Part shown: one piece after another, positions 1 through 5,997 of the stretch
Layout of the letters: every line of letters starts with the position of its first letter
Position numbering within the stretch: the stretch's first letter is position 1
Assembly: GCA_024762745.1 (NCBI GenBank)
Contig: JANTGV010000016.1
Location: 1 to 10,613 of the forward strand
Length of the DNA: 10,613 nt
Direction of reading: 5' to 3'
DNA from: Sulfurimonas sp.
GTDB lineage: Bacteria > Campylobacterota > Campylobacteria > Campylobacterales > Sulfurimonadaceae
The notes under the pieces: model-generated
Told to the model about the DNA's origin: nothing
Seen by the model: the letters and a program-made list of their open reading frames with translations, nothing else
The model's database searches: none
Made by a program: the position numbers and the translations under genes

Positions 1-440
1 CCATACACCCTTATATTACAATTAGTCACAAATACATTAATGCTATTATATAGAGTAATTATAAGTTCGTCACTCCCTTCCACATAATTACACTTCTTCT
101 TAAATACAAAAAAAGTTGGTAAATAAAAAAACTTTAATACTATTGCTGCTGTAAATATAGTTGAAAGTATTAATGCTGTTATCTGGTGTATAAACTTAAC
201 TATGAAAAATATACCCTCACCTACTATTTCTTTATCTGTTCCAAAATTAAATGAAGTGAGTATAGAATATTTTAATATATTAACAATCGACGTACTTTGT
301 ATGTCAACTACAAAATAATAGAGTACAGAAAATAGCAATGAAATGAAAAAATATAAAAATATAAAACCAGCAAAAATTTTCGCAATTGAGCTGTTAAATA
401 TAAATGCCTTAAAAAAGCTTGTATTGTTAATTGGGTGCAT
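1..440 (-). CDS. Two-transmembrane ion-channel-like (Kir-type) membrane protein, C-terminus cut by window edge
   Basis: An ATG at 438-440 opens a frame that stays open to the left edge (146 full codons), so the 3' end is missing. The protein starts with about 20 mostly uncharged residues, then a hydrophobic segment (about 22-45), a short amphipathic stretch (52-68) containing SFNFGTD (63-69), a second hydrophobic segment (78-104), a basic KKK cluster (114-116) and the start of a polar, beta-rich domain with ELIITLYNS (125-133). The order TM1, pore-like loop, TM2, cytosolic beta domain is that of bacterial inward-rectifier (KirBac) and Ion_trans_2 channels, and SFNFG lines up with the TVGYG filter. 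The Asn in place of the first filter Gly makes K+ selectivity doubtful. The gene starts 5 nt after the stop of the upstream GGCT-like gene, so it is probably translated from the same mRNA. The reading frame is certain; the channel assignment is inference from layout only. Confidence 0.6.
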   Translation of the reverse strand, partial: MHPINNTSFFKAFIFNSSIAKIFAGFIFLYFFISLLFSVLYYFVVDIQSTSIVNILKYSILTSFNFGTDKEIVGEGIFFIVKFIHQITALILSTIFTAAIVLKFFYLPTFFVFKKKCNYVEGSDELIITLYNSINVFVTNCNIRVY

Positions 441-445
441 ATTAA

Positions 446-1063
446 TTACTCTACTGTTATTTTTGTAAAAAATTCATTTATATTTTCATTTAAAAGTGTG
501 TCTATTAGATATGCATCTGGTTGATGAATATGTGGAGCTCTTGGAAATATTCTGTCATTTACCCAGTATTCAGACCAGTGCTGTGTAGTTTGTATAAAAT
601 CTACCGCGAAATTATCTATATGAAATTTCTCTTCTATTTCAAGTGCACCGGAAATACATATGTCTACATAAGATTGAATAATTGGATATGTCTTAGATGG
701 ATACGATGGCTCTTTAGTTATATAGATCCAAATATTATCTTCACTAGTAATCTTAAAGCTGTTTGAAGTGAATTCAATATCACTTAATTCCACTATTTTT
801 CTGTCATATAAAAATTCTCTTTTATCAAGTATAGAGAGAAAAGACTCTTCCACTTCAAAGATTATACAATTTACTCTAGCACCCTTTAATCTTTCGATGC
901 CTAAAAAGGTAGAGGATAGTGTTGGTTTAACATTTTCAACTGCATTCCAGCTACGTATATAATTAGATAAATAAATAGGCTCTACAGTCTCTACTTGTGG
1001 AAGAGTTCTGTTTAAAGATGTCTTTTTTAAAAGTGATCCATAGCCTACAATAAACGTTCTCAT
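446..1063 (-). CDS. Gamma-glutamylcyclotransferase-like (GGCT/AIG2 fold) protein
   Basis: This 205-residue protein carries the hallmarks of the GGCT-like fold: GYGSLL at residues 7-12, which forms the substrate loop, and LDKREFLYDR at 79-88, whose Glu83 sits where the family's catalytic acid lies. The family includes enzymes that release 5-oxoproline from gamma-glutamyl peptides or amines and act on glutathione-related compounds; the true substrate cannot be told from sequence. No signal peptide or membrane segment is seen, so it should be cytosolic. The C-terminal part (about 120-205, with PIIQSYVD and FPRAPHIHQPDAYLID) extends beyond the minimal GGCT domain. ATG at 1061-1063 is preceded by an AAAGG ribosome site. 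It is the first gene of a two-gene unit with the channel-like gene and has its own candidate promoter just upstream. It lies downstream of rplS but beyond a probable terminator. Confidence 0.8.
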   Translation of the reverse strand: MRTFIVGYGSLLKKTSLNRTLPQVETVEPIYLSNYIRSWNAVENVKPTLSSTFLGIERLKGARVNCIIFEVEESFLSILDKREFLYDRKIVELSDIEFTSNSFKITSEDNIWIYITKEPSYPSKTYPIIQSYVDICISGALEIEEKFHIDNFAVDFIQTTQHWSEYWVNDRIFPRAPHIHQPDAYLIDTLLNENINEFFTKITVE

Positions 1064-1090
1064 TTCATACCTTTTATAAAAAATAAAAGT

Positions 1091-1096
1091 ATTGTA
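1091..1096 (-). promoter_or_regulatory. Candidate -10 box for the GGCT-like/channel-like unit
   Basis: On the minus strand a TACAAT hexamer lies 27 nt before the ATG at 1063, leaving a short leader with an AAAGG site. The -35 region is poor (TTTACT about 19 nt upstream), which is normal for Campylobacterota sigma-70 promoters. Unlike the candidate promoters of the translation genes, the bases after the -10 box are AT-rich. Confidence 0.4.
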
Positions 1097-1163
1097 TCCA
1101 ATGATAACTTATTTTAGTAAAGTTGTAGTTGATTTAATATAGAGAGAGTTTATAAAAGAATAG

Positions 1164-1189
1164 ACTTAGAAGATTATTTTCTTCTAAGT
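1164..1189 (-). terminator. Hairpin over the rplS stop codon, probable end of the long operon
   Basis: Perfect 10-bp inverted repeat: 1164-1173 pairs with 1180-1189 around a 6-nt loop. On the minus strand the hairpin begins in the last codons of rplS, has the TAA stop (1174-1176) in its loop and is followed by a T-rich tract (CTATTCTTTT). The stem is AT-rich with only three G-C pairs, so termination may be leaky or the hairpin may instead protect the 3' end. Confidence 0.5.
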
Positions 1190-1533
1190 TCTTTGATACG
1201 AGCTTTTTTACCAGCAAGATCACGAAGATAAAATAGTTTAGCACGACGAACACGACCGCGACGTATAACTTTTATCTCAGTAATTGAATCAGAGTAGATT
1301 GGGAATATTCTTTCGATTCCAACACCATTAGCTCCAATTTTACGTACTGTAATCGTTTGACCAGTACCTTGGCCACGTTTTGCAATACAAACACCTTCGT
1401 ATGCTTGAATACGAGACTTGTCACCCTCTTTAATTATTACTGCTAAACGTACAGTATCACCAGCACGAAAATCTGGAACAGTTTTCTCAGCTGTTTGTGC
1501 TTTTTCAAAATTTTCTATGTACTTATTTCTCAT
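1174..1533 (-). CDS. rplS: 50S ribosomal protein L19 (bL19)
   Basis: At 119 residues this has the normal length for bL19, which sits at the interface between the ribosomal subunits. Recognisable family blocks are [20 protein letters not shown] (22-41), the glycine-rich loop [14 protein letters not shown] (53-66), [12 protein letters not shown] (70-81) and the very basic C-terminus with [15 protein letters not shown] (91-105). The ATG lies inside the end of trmD (11-nt overlap in another frame) with an AAGGAA site just ahead of it, so translation is probably coupled to trmD. It is the last gene of the S16/L19 cassette, and a hairpin covers its stop codon. Confidence 0.97.
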   Translation of the reverse strand: MRNKYIENFEKAQTAEKTVPDFRAGDTVRLAVIIKEGDKSRIQAYEGVCIAKRGQGTGQTITVRKIGANGVGIERIFPIYSDSITEIKVIRRGRVRRAKLFYLRDLAGKKARIKELRRK

Positions 1534-2227
1534 AAGGTTTCCTTGTTCTATGCTTTAAAAGCTGCTCTGGCCTGAAAAATTTAGTCTTACATTCAGACAG
1601 GGCTATTTTTAGTGTGCGAATTTTACTATGATTTCCCTTTAAGTATTCTGATGGAACATAATTTCCTTCATAATCTTTAGGTTTTGAAAAGGATGGTGCT
1701 TCAAGAAGTTGCGTTTCAAAGCTCTCTATAGAGAGTGAATCACTGTTTCCTAAAACATTATCTATATTTCTACTAACAGCATCACATACTACTAAAGAGG
1801 CTAGTTCACCTCCTGTTAATATGTAATCCCCTATAGAGAAGACTTCATCTGCATACTTCTCAACAACTCTTTCATCAATCCCTTCATACCTTCCACTTAC
1901 TAAAGCTATATGATCTTTTTTTGCCAATCTCTTTGCATCATTTTGAGTAAAAGGTTTTGCGACAGGAGTCATAAAAACTATGTGTACACCTTTATTACTT
2001 CGTTTTAACTCATTGAGGCAGTCATAAAGCGGTTGGGGATTCATCACCATACCTGCTCCACCACCAACAGCTGTGTCATCTACCTTAGAGTGTTTATTAT
2101 TACTAAAGTCTCTTGGATTTAAATACTCTATATTTAGAATACCTTTATCTATTGCACGTTTAAGTATAGAGTCTTGGAAATAACCTTCGACAAGGTTAGA
2201 AAAGAGTGTTACAAAAGTAAATTTCAT
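1523..2227 (-). CDS. trmD: tRNA (guanine-37-N1)-methyltransferase TrmD
   Basis: TrmD is a SPOUT-class enzyme that uses S-adenosylmethionine to make m1G37 next to the anticodon of tRNAs reading CUN, CCN and CGG, which prevents +1 frameshifting; it works as a homodimer. The 234 residues show [15 protein letters not shown] (55-69), [12 protein letters not shown] (110-121) and the knot motif [14 protein letters not shown] (130-143). Arg153 (in [12 protein letters not shown]) matches the catalytic Arg154 of the E. coli enzyme. The position equivalent to catalytic Asp169 appears to be Glu168 (SIESFE), a conservative change. The ATG shares one base with the rimM stop (TAATG), and the 3' end overlaps rplS by 11 nt, so this stretch is translationally linked. 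A C-terminal domain with [11 protein letters not shown] (217-227) is present, so the protein is full length. Confidence 0.97.
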   Translation of the reverse strand: MKFTFVTLFSNLVEGYFQDSILKRAIDKGILNIEYLNPRDFSNNKHSKVDDTAVGGGAGMVMNPQPLYDCLNELKRSNKGVHIVFMTPVAKPFTQNDAKRLAKKDHIALVSGRYEGIDERVVEKYADEVFSIGDYILTGGELASLVVCDAVSRNIDNVLGNSDSLSIESFETQLLEAPSFSKPKDYEGNYVPSEYLKGNHSKIRTLKIALSECKTKFFRPEQLLKHRTRKPYEK

Positions 2228-2769
2228 TATGAAGCTTCTAAAATATCCATAGCACCACGAACAGTGATGATTTTTTTCTCTATGTCAACACTAATTTTAA
2301 ATGGTTCTTGAAAAGGTATTAAAAAGAGTTTAGCACTTCCAGCTTCAACTAATTTTTCATCAGTTTTAACATTCAAGTAGTTTGTAACTGCTATTCTCTC
2401 TACTTCATGAACAACACCTAAAACTTTTCCATCCTCAATAACCTGGCAATCTTCTAAATCAAACCAAAAATACTCACCTTCATCTAAATGACAGTTTTTT
2501 CTTGTCTCTTCTCTAGTTGTAAACAGCTTTGCATTCGTAAACTTTTTAGCATCTTCTAGAGTATTGACTCCGGCTATTTTTATAAGACCTCTCTCAAGAT
2601 TTACATCATTGAGTGTAATGTTGCGTTTTAGATTAGTAAAAAAAGTTGCACCATTATGAAATTGTTCGGGAAAATCACATTTAATGTGAAACTTCATATC
2701 GCCATGAATACCAACAGTTTTGCCGATAGTAGCAATATGAAGAAGGGGTTCTTTAGACTGGTTCGACAT
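2227..2769 (-). CDS. rimM: Ribosome maturation factor RimM
   Basis: RimM binds S19 in the head of the 30S subunit during assembly and is needed for efficient 16S rRNA processing. The 180-residue protein has the usual two parts: an N-terminal RimM beta-barrel with IGKTVGIHGDMKF (15-27) and a C-terminal PRC-barrel (about 98-178) starting at GEYFWFDLEDCQV and including LGVVHEVE and FLIPF. The ATG lies 17 nt inside the preceding KH gene in another frame, with only a weak purine-rich site upstream, so re-initiation after the KH gene is likely. The stop overlaps the trmD start by one base. Length and domain order are normal. Confidence 0.95.
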   Translation of the reverse strand: MSNQSKEPLLHIATIGKTVGIHGDMKFHIKCDFPEQFHNGATFFTNLKRNITLNDVNLERGLIKIAGVNTLEDAKKFTNAKLFTTREETRKNCHLDEGEYFWFDLEDCQVIEDGKVLGVVHEVERIAVTNYLNVKTDEKLVEAGSAKLFLIPFQEPFKISVDIEKKIITVRGAMDILEAS

Positions 2770-2989
2770 TAATACGGTAACTTACACCATCTTTAGCTTT
2801 ACAGCCAGAGATTACAGTTTTAATAGCACCTATCATCTTGCCACTCTTACCAATCAGCTTACCAATGTCAGCTTGATTGGCATATAGAATTATCTCTGTT
2901 ATTTCATCGCCTTCTTGAACTTCAACTCTTATATCATCAGGATTTGATGCAATAAGTCTTGCAAATTGTGCGACAAAATCAGCTATCAT
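2753..2989 (-). CDS. khpA: KH-domain RNA-binding protein (KhpA/YlqC family)
   Basis: A 78-residue single KH domain. The signature is the GKSG loop at 47-50 inside DIGKLIGKSGKMIGAIKTVI (41-60), followed by the last beta strand ending in RINVEPV. Small KH proteins of this family bind single-stranded RNA; in Gram-positive bacteria KhpA pairs with KhpB and affects division and mRNA fate. Its place between rpsP and rimM is widely conserved and argues for a ribosome-linked job. It starts 2 nt after the rpsP stop and overlaps rimM by 17 nt. Confidence 0.92.
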   Translation of the reverse strand: MIADFVAQFARLIASNPDDIRVEVQEGDEITEIILYANQADIGKLIGKSGKMIGAIKTVISGCKAKDGVSYRINVEPV

Positions 2990-2991
2990 GA

Positions 2992-3219
2992 CTAACGGCC
3001 AGTTATCTTTTTAACGCGGTCGCTCATTTTTGCACCAACGCTTAACCAGTAGTCTAGTCTTTCGTTATCAACTACTAAAGTTTTCTCAGCTACCATTGGG
3101 TTATAGTGTCCAATCAGCTCAATCCAACCACCATCTCTACGTTTACGGCTATCTGTTACCGCGATTCTATAAAATGGTTGTTTTTTTCTACCCATACGAG
3201 TAAGTCTAATTACTGTCAT
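2992..3219 (-). CDS. rpsP: 30S ribosomal protein S16 (bS16)
   Basis: A 75-residue protein, within the short end of the bS16 size range. The N-terminal block [19 protein letters not shown] and the following basic [18 protein letters not shown] (26-43) are diagnostic. S16 is a primary 30S assembly protein contacting the 5' domain of 16S rRNA. A good AGGAAA ribosome site precedes the ATG. It opens the five-gene cassette rpsP-khpA-rimM-trmD-rplS and is preceded by a 204-nt leader/promoter region. Confidence 0.97.
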   Translation of the reverse strand: MTVIRLTRMGRKKQPFYRIAVTDSRKRRDGGWIELIGHYNPMVAEKTLVVDNERLDYWLSVGAKMSDRVKKITGR

Positions 3220-3296
3220 TGTGTTTCCTAATATTAAATTGTTTGGAGGTTTTTTGCAGAATAAAATATACTAAGTAGCTTTATTGTGCCTCTTAC

Positions 3297-3308
3297 CGCC
3301 TTTTGGCG
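3297..3308 (-). other. Small GC-rich hairpin at the presumed 5' end of the rpsP transcript
   Basis: CGCC at 3305-3308, an AAAA loop and GGCG at 3297-3300 on the minus strand form a 4-bp stem-loop that can be extended by two A-T pairs across a bulge. It starts 2 nt after the proximal -10 box (3310-3315), so it would lie at the extreme 5' end of that transcript. A role in mRNA stability or early elongation is inference. Confidence 0.4.
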
Positions 3309-3309
3309 T

Positions 3310-3315
3310 ATTATA
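3310..3315 (-). promoter_or_regulatory. Candidate proximal -10 box for rpsP (TATAAT)
   Basis: A consensus TATAAT on the minus strand lies about 90 nt before the rpsP ATG. A T-rich stretch (TTTTTGCTT) sits just upstream, as in Campylobacter sigma-70 promoters, which use periodic T tracts in place of a -35 box. The five bases after the box are ACGCC, a GC-rich discriminator. Confidence 0.45.
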
Positions 3316-3382
3316 TCTCTGCCTAAGCAAAAATACCTTCTAATCACAGAGGGATTATTTCAGAAGTTATTACGATGGCGGA

Positions 3383-3411
3383 ATTATACCGAAGTTTATC
3401 TTAAATGTAAA
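3383..3411 (-). promoter_or_regulatory. Candidate distal sigma-70 promoter for rpsP
   Basis: On the minus strand TTTACA (3406-3411), a 17-bp spacer and TATAAT (3383-3388) form a near-consensus housekeeping promoter, only 12 nt downstream of the thioredoxin stop codon. The bases following the -10 box are TCCGCC, again GC-rich. The rest of the 3220-3423 gap shows no ORF and no recognisable RNA gene. Together with the proximal box this suggests two tandem promoters, so the ribosomal cassette need not depend on read-through from ffh/trx. Confidence 0.6.
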
Positions 3412-3423
3412 GATTAACTCTCT

Positions 3424-3807
3424 TTATTCACTTTTTGCTTCAGCTGCTGCTTGTTGTGCTGCAACCTCTTTACGTACCTCTTCCATATCTAACTCTTTTA
3501 CTTGTCTGATAATATCTTTAAGTCCCTCTTCTGGTAATGCACCAGCTTGTTGAAAGATACCTATTTTTTCTCTCATAATAATAGTTGTAGGAATTGAACG
3601 TACCTGAAAATAACCAGCTAAAGCTTGTTGCTCTTCCGTGTTAACTTTTGCAAATACAATCTCCGGATGTTCATCTGAGACTTTTTCAAATACTGGACCA
3701 TACGACTTACAAGGACCACACCACTCAGCCCAACAATCTATAATCACTATATCATTTTCCTCTAATGTTTGATTGAAATTTTCTTCTGTTAAGTTTACTG
3801 TTGCCAC
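3424..3807 (-). CDS. Thioredoxin with C-terminal Ala/Glu-rich extension
   Basis: A 127-residue thioredoxin, a cytosolic dithiol-disulfide oxidoreductase. The active site WCGPC is at 29-33 and the cis-proline is Pro73 (SIPTT). A further Cys25 precedes the active site. The fold ends near residue 105; the last ~22 residues (MEEVRKEVAAQQAAAEAKSE) are a charged, alanine-rich helix not found in typical 105-110-residue thioredoxins. The start is GTG at 3805-3807 with AAGGA seven bases upstream; no ATG is available nearby. It sits 33 nt downstream of ffh and before rpsP, two genes I recall as adjacent in Campylobacter and Helicobacter, so it looks like a lineage-specific insertion. Reduction would come from a thioredoxin reductase encoded elsewhere. 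Whether it is the main TrxA or a second copy cannot be judged here. Confidence 0.94.
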   Translation of the reverse strand: MATVNLTEENFNQTLEENDIVIIDCWAEWCGPCKSYGPVFEKVSDEHPEIVFAKVNTEEQQALAGYFQVRSIPTTIIMREKIGIFQQAGALPEEGLKDIIRQVKELDMEEVRKEVAAQQAAAEAKSE

Positions 3808-3840
3808 GTTTTATCCTTTTATTTTTATTGGGTATTTAAT

Positions 3841-5187
3841 TTATCTTGGAATTCCACCAGGTCCGCCCATTTGACCCATCATAGCCTGAAGATCCTTCAT
3901 CCCTTTTTTACCAGAGAACTTTTTAGCCATCTTTCCTGCGTTTTTGAACTGTTTTATCATACGATTAATCTCAACCTGTGTGAGTCCACAACCAGCTGCA
4001 ATTCTCTGTTTACGAGAGTTATTTAAAAGTTCTGGGTTCTCTCTCTCTTTTTTAGTCATCGAAGAGACCATCGCTTTTATATTTTTTAGCTCTCCAGAGT
4101 TTTCAAAATCAAAGTCTTTAATCGCCTTAGACATATTTCCCATTCCAGGAATCATACCCATTATAGAACTCATTGAACCCATCTTTTTCATAGATTCCAT
4201 CTGCTCTAAAAAATCATTAAAATTAAATTTTCCTTTTTGAATCTTCTTAGTAAGTCTTTTGGCATCTTTTTCATCTATGGCTCCAGCAGTTTTCTCAGCA
4301 AGACCTTCAATATCTCCATACCCCATCAGACGATTTATTACACGCTCAGGGAGGAAAACTTCCAAGTCTTCCATCTTCTCACCACTACCTATAAAACGCA
4401 GTGGAACTTGAACCTGAGATGACAATCCAAGAGCAACACCACCTTTAGAGTCACCATCATACTTCGAAAGAATCACACCATCTATGCCAATCTGTTCTTT
4501 AAACGCAGTCGCTGTTCTAATAGCATCCTGACCTGTTAATGAATCAGCAACATAAAAAATTTCATCTGGATTAGCTGCAGCCTTAACCTCTCCAAGTTCA
4601 CCCATTAGCTCTTCATCAATTGCTAAACGACCAGCTGTATCTATTAAAACAACATCATATATACCTTCATTAGCTTTCTTTAAAGCTGCTTTAACAACCT
4701 CTACAGGACTTTTTGTACTCTCATCTTCGTAAAGTTCTACTTCTATCTGAGCAGTAATTTGACGAAGTTGTTCAACCGCTGCTAAACGCTGTAAGTCGGC
4801 TGCAACTATAAGAACTTTTTTTTGCTTATTTTTCAGATAGTTTGCAAGCTTACCTGTCGTAGTCGTTTTACCAGAACCTTGAAGCCCTGTCATTAAAATT
4901 ACAGTTGGAGGGTTTGGTGCAAAAGTAAAACCTCTATTTCCACCAATCTCTAAGAGTTCATTTAGAGCATCCCTTAGAGCTGCGAGAAATTGATCTTTTC
5001 CAATTCCGTTTGCCTTGGTTTTGAGTTCTACTTTCGATATTAGAGTTTTAACAACCTTATGATTTACATCTGCTTTTAAAAGATTTTTCTTAAGCTCTGT
5101 AAGGGCTTTAGTAAGTGCCTTTGCATCGTCATGAAAACGAATCTTTTTAATAGCAGTAGTAAACGAATCTGTTAAAGTATCAAACAT
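3841..5187 (-). CDS. ffh: Signal recognition particle GTPase Ffh (SRP54)
   Basis: Ffh binds the 4.5S RNA and signal sequences of nascent inner-membrane proteins and hands them to FtsY. The 448 residues match the usual length. N domain: about 1-90. G domain: P-loop GLQGSGKTTT (101-110), DLQRLAAVEQL (131-141), DTAGR (183-187), SKYDGDSKGG (241-250) and the closing loop GSGEKMEDLEVF. M domain: methionine-rich from about 325, with the RNA-binding helix-turn SRKQRIAAGCG (391-401) and a flexible Met/Gly tail. Small departures are Leu135 instead of the usual Pro in the DxxRPAA motif and Cys400 instead of Ser in GSG; neither should abolish function. ATG is preceded by GGAG. A 63-nt gap upstream holds a candidate promoter. 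Confidence 0.98.
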   Translation of the reverse strand: MFDTLTDSFTTAIKKIRFHDDAKALTKALTELKKNLLKADVNHKVVKTLISKVELKTKANGIGKDQFLAALRDALNELLEIGGNRGFTFAPNPPTVILMTGLQGSGKTTTTGKLANYLKNKQKKVLIVAADLQRLAAVEQLRQITAQIEVELYEDESTKSPVEVVKAALKKANEGIYDVVLIDTAGRLAIDEELMGELGEVKAAANPDEIFYVADSLTGQDAIRTATAFKEQIGIDGVILSKYDGDSKGGVALGLSSQVQVPLRFIGSGEKMEDLEVFLPERVINRLMGYGDIEGLAEKTAGAIDEKDAKRLTKKIQKGKFNFNDFLEQMESMKKMGSMSSIMGMIPGMGNMSKAIKDFDFENSGELKNIKAMVSSMTKKERENPELLNNSRKQRIAAGCGLTQVEINRMIKQFKNAGKMAKKFSGKKGMKDLQAMMGQMGGPGGIPR

Positions 5188-5221
5188 TGTGTCTCCGAAA
5201 TATAGTTCTTTAAATTGGCGA

Positions 5222-5227
5222 ATTGTA
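5222..5227 (-). promoter_or_regulatory. Candidate -10 box for ffh (TACAAT)
   Basis: A TACAAT hexamer on the minus strand lies in the 63-nt gap between the pseudouridine synthase stop and the ffh ATG, about 35 nt before the start codon. It is followed by TCGCC, the same GC-rich discriminator pattern seen at the rpsP promoters. No good -35 box is visible. Confidence 0.4.
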
Positions 5228-5250
5228 TCGCAAGAGTGCTTTAGTTATTA

Positions 5251-5985
5251 TTATTGAAAATCTTTAAATATTTTAGGTTCTGGAGCAGTAAATTCCATTC
5301 CTAAAAGTCTTACTTTATGTGCATGAAGCATAACGCGTTTAGCACGACGGCCTCCATACTGTTCATCTCCAACTATAGAGTGGTCCACATAACGTAAGTG
5401 CGTACGAATCTGATGTGTACGTCCATGATGAATTATACACTTTACTTTTGTCTTATTCGCACTCACTATATCTGGAAAAAACTCTGTTCTTGCAGGTTTC
5501 CCTTTTCCCGATACATTAGAGTAGGCTTTATTATTTTTCTTTTGTGTAACTATAGGTTTGTCAACCTCTATCGGCTCACTCATTATACCCTCTACCCAAG
5601 CGATATATTCCTTGTATACATTGTCCTTCTTAAACTCTTGTATAGCTTTTTGACGAAACTCTTCGTTTTTTACAAGCATTAATACTCCACTAGTCTCACG
5701 ATCGAGTCTATGAAGCAAAACAGCAGGTTTGAACTGACGCTCTATCTCATCAGAGTTAACATAAGCCGGCTTGTCAACAACAACAATGTCATCATTTTCA
5801 AATATCGGTTTTGCTCTCTCTATTTTAATAGTTCGAAAGAGAGTCTTTGCATCGATCTCTCCACGAGCTATCATTACTTTTTTATTTCCAACATACACTA
5901 AACCTCTGTCTATCATCGACTTAGCTTGAGAGTTTGATATACCCTCTTGAGCTGCTAAAATTTTATACGCTTTTTCTGTAGCCAT
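5251..5985 (-). CDS. RluA-family 23S rRNA/tRNA pseudouridine synthase
   Basis: A 244-residue pseudouridine synthase of the RluA branch. The N-terminal ~55 residues look like an S4-type RNA-binding domain (ISNSQAKSMIDRGLVYVGNK). The catalytic domain starts at IFENDDIVVVDKP (61-73) and has the diagnostic HRLDRETSG (92-100) with catalytic Asp95, and GRTHQIRTHLRY (188-199) plus IVGDEQYGG (204-212). It isomerises specific uridines in stable RNA; the exact target cannot be assigned from sequence alone. ATG is preceded by AAGGAG nine bases upstream, and the gene begins 12 nt after waaA ends, so the two are cotranscribed. The same neighbour pair is found in H. pylori (HP0956/HP0957) and C. jejuni, from memory. 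Confidence 0.93.
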   Translation of the reverse strand: MATEKAYKILAAQEGISNSQAKSMIDRGLVYVGNKKVMIARGEIDAKTLFRTIKIERAKPIFENDDIVVVDKPAYVNSDEIERQFKPAVLLHRLDRETSGVLMLVKNEEFRQKAIQEFKKDNVYKEYIAWVEGIMSEPIEVDKPIVTQKKNNKAYSNVSGKGKPARTEFFPDIVSANKTKVKCIIHHGRTHQIRTHLRYVDHSIVGDEQYGGRRAKRVMLHAHKVRLLGMEFTAPEPKIFKDFQ

Positions 5986-5997
5986 AGTTTTGGCTCC

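Noticed and set aside
521..962. Plus-strand open frames within the GGCT-like gene
   Set aside because: They are antisense to a gene with conserved catalytic motifs, and their products are low-complexity and hydrophobic, as expected from AT-rich antisense reading.
3243..3250. CCTCC in the rpsP leader as a possible anti-Shine-Dalgarno switch
   Set aside because: Pairing with the AGGAAA site would be only 3-4 bp, too weak to support a regulatory claim.
3220..3423. Small RNA gene (for example SRP RNA) in the gap near ffh
   Set aside because: No GGAA-tetraloop SRP helix or other recognisable RNA core could be found on either strand; promoters explain the gap.
3944..4422. Plus-strand open frames within ffh
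   Set aside because: Both are antisense to well-conserved G- and M-domain coding sequence and have no features of real proteins.
5398..5901. Plus-strand open frames within the pseudouridine synthase gene
   Set aside because: They are antisense to the catalytic domain and lack ribosome sites.
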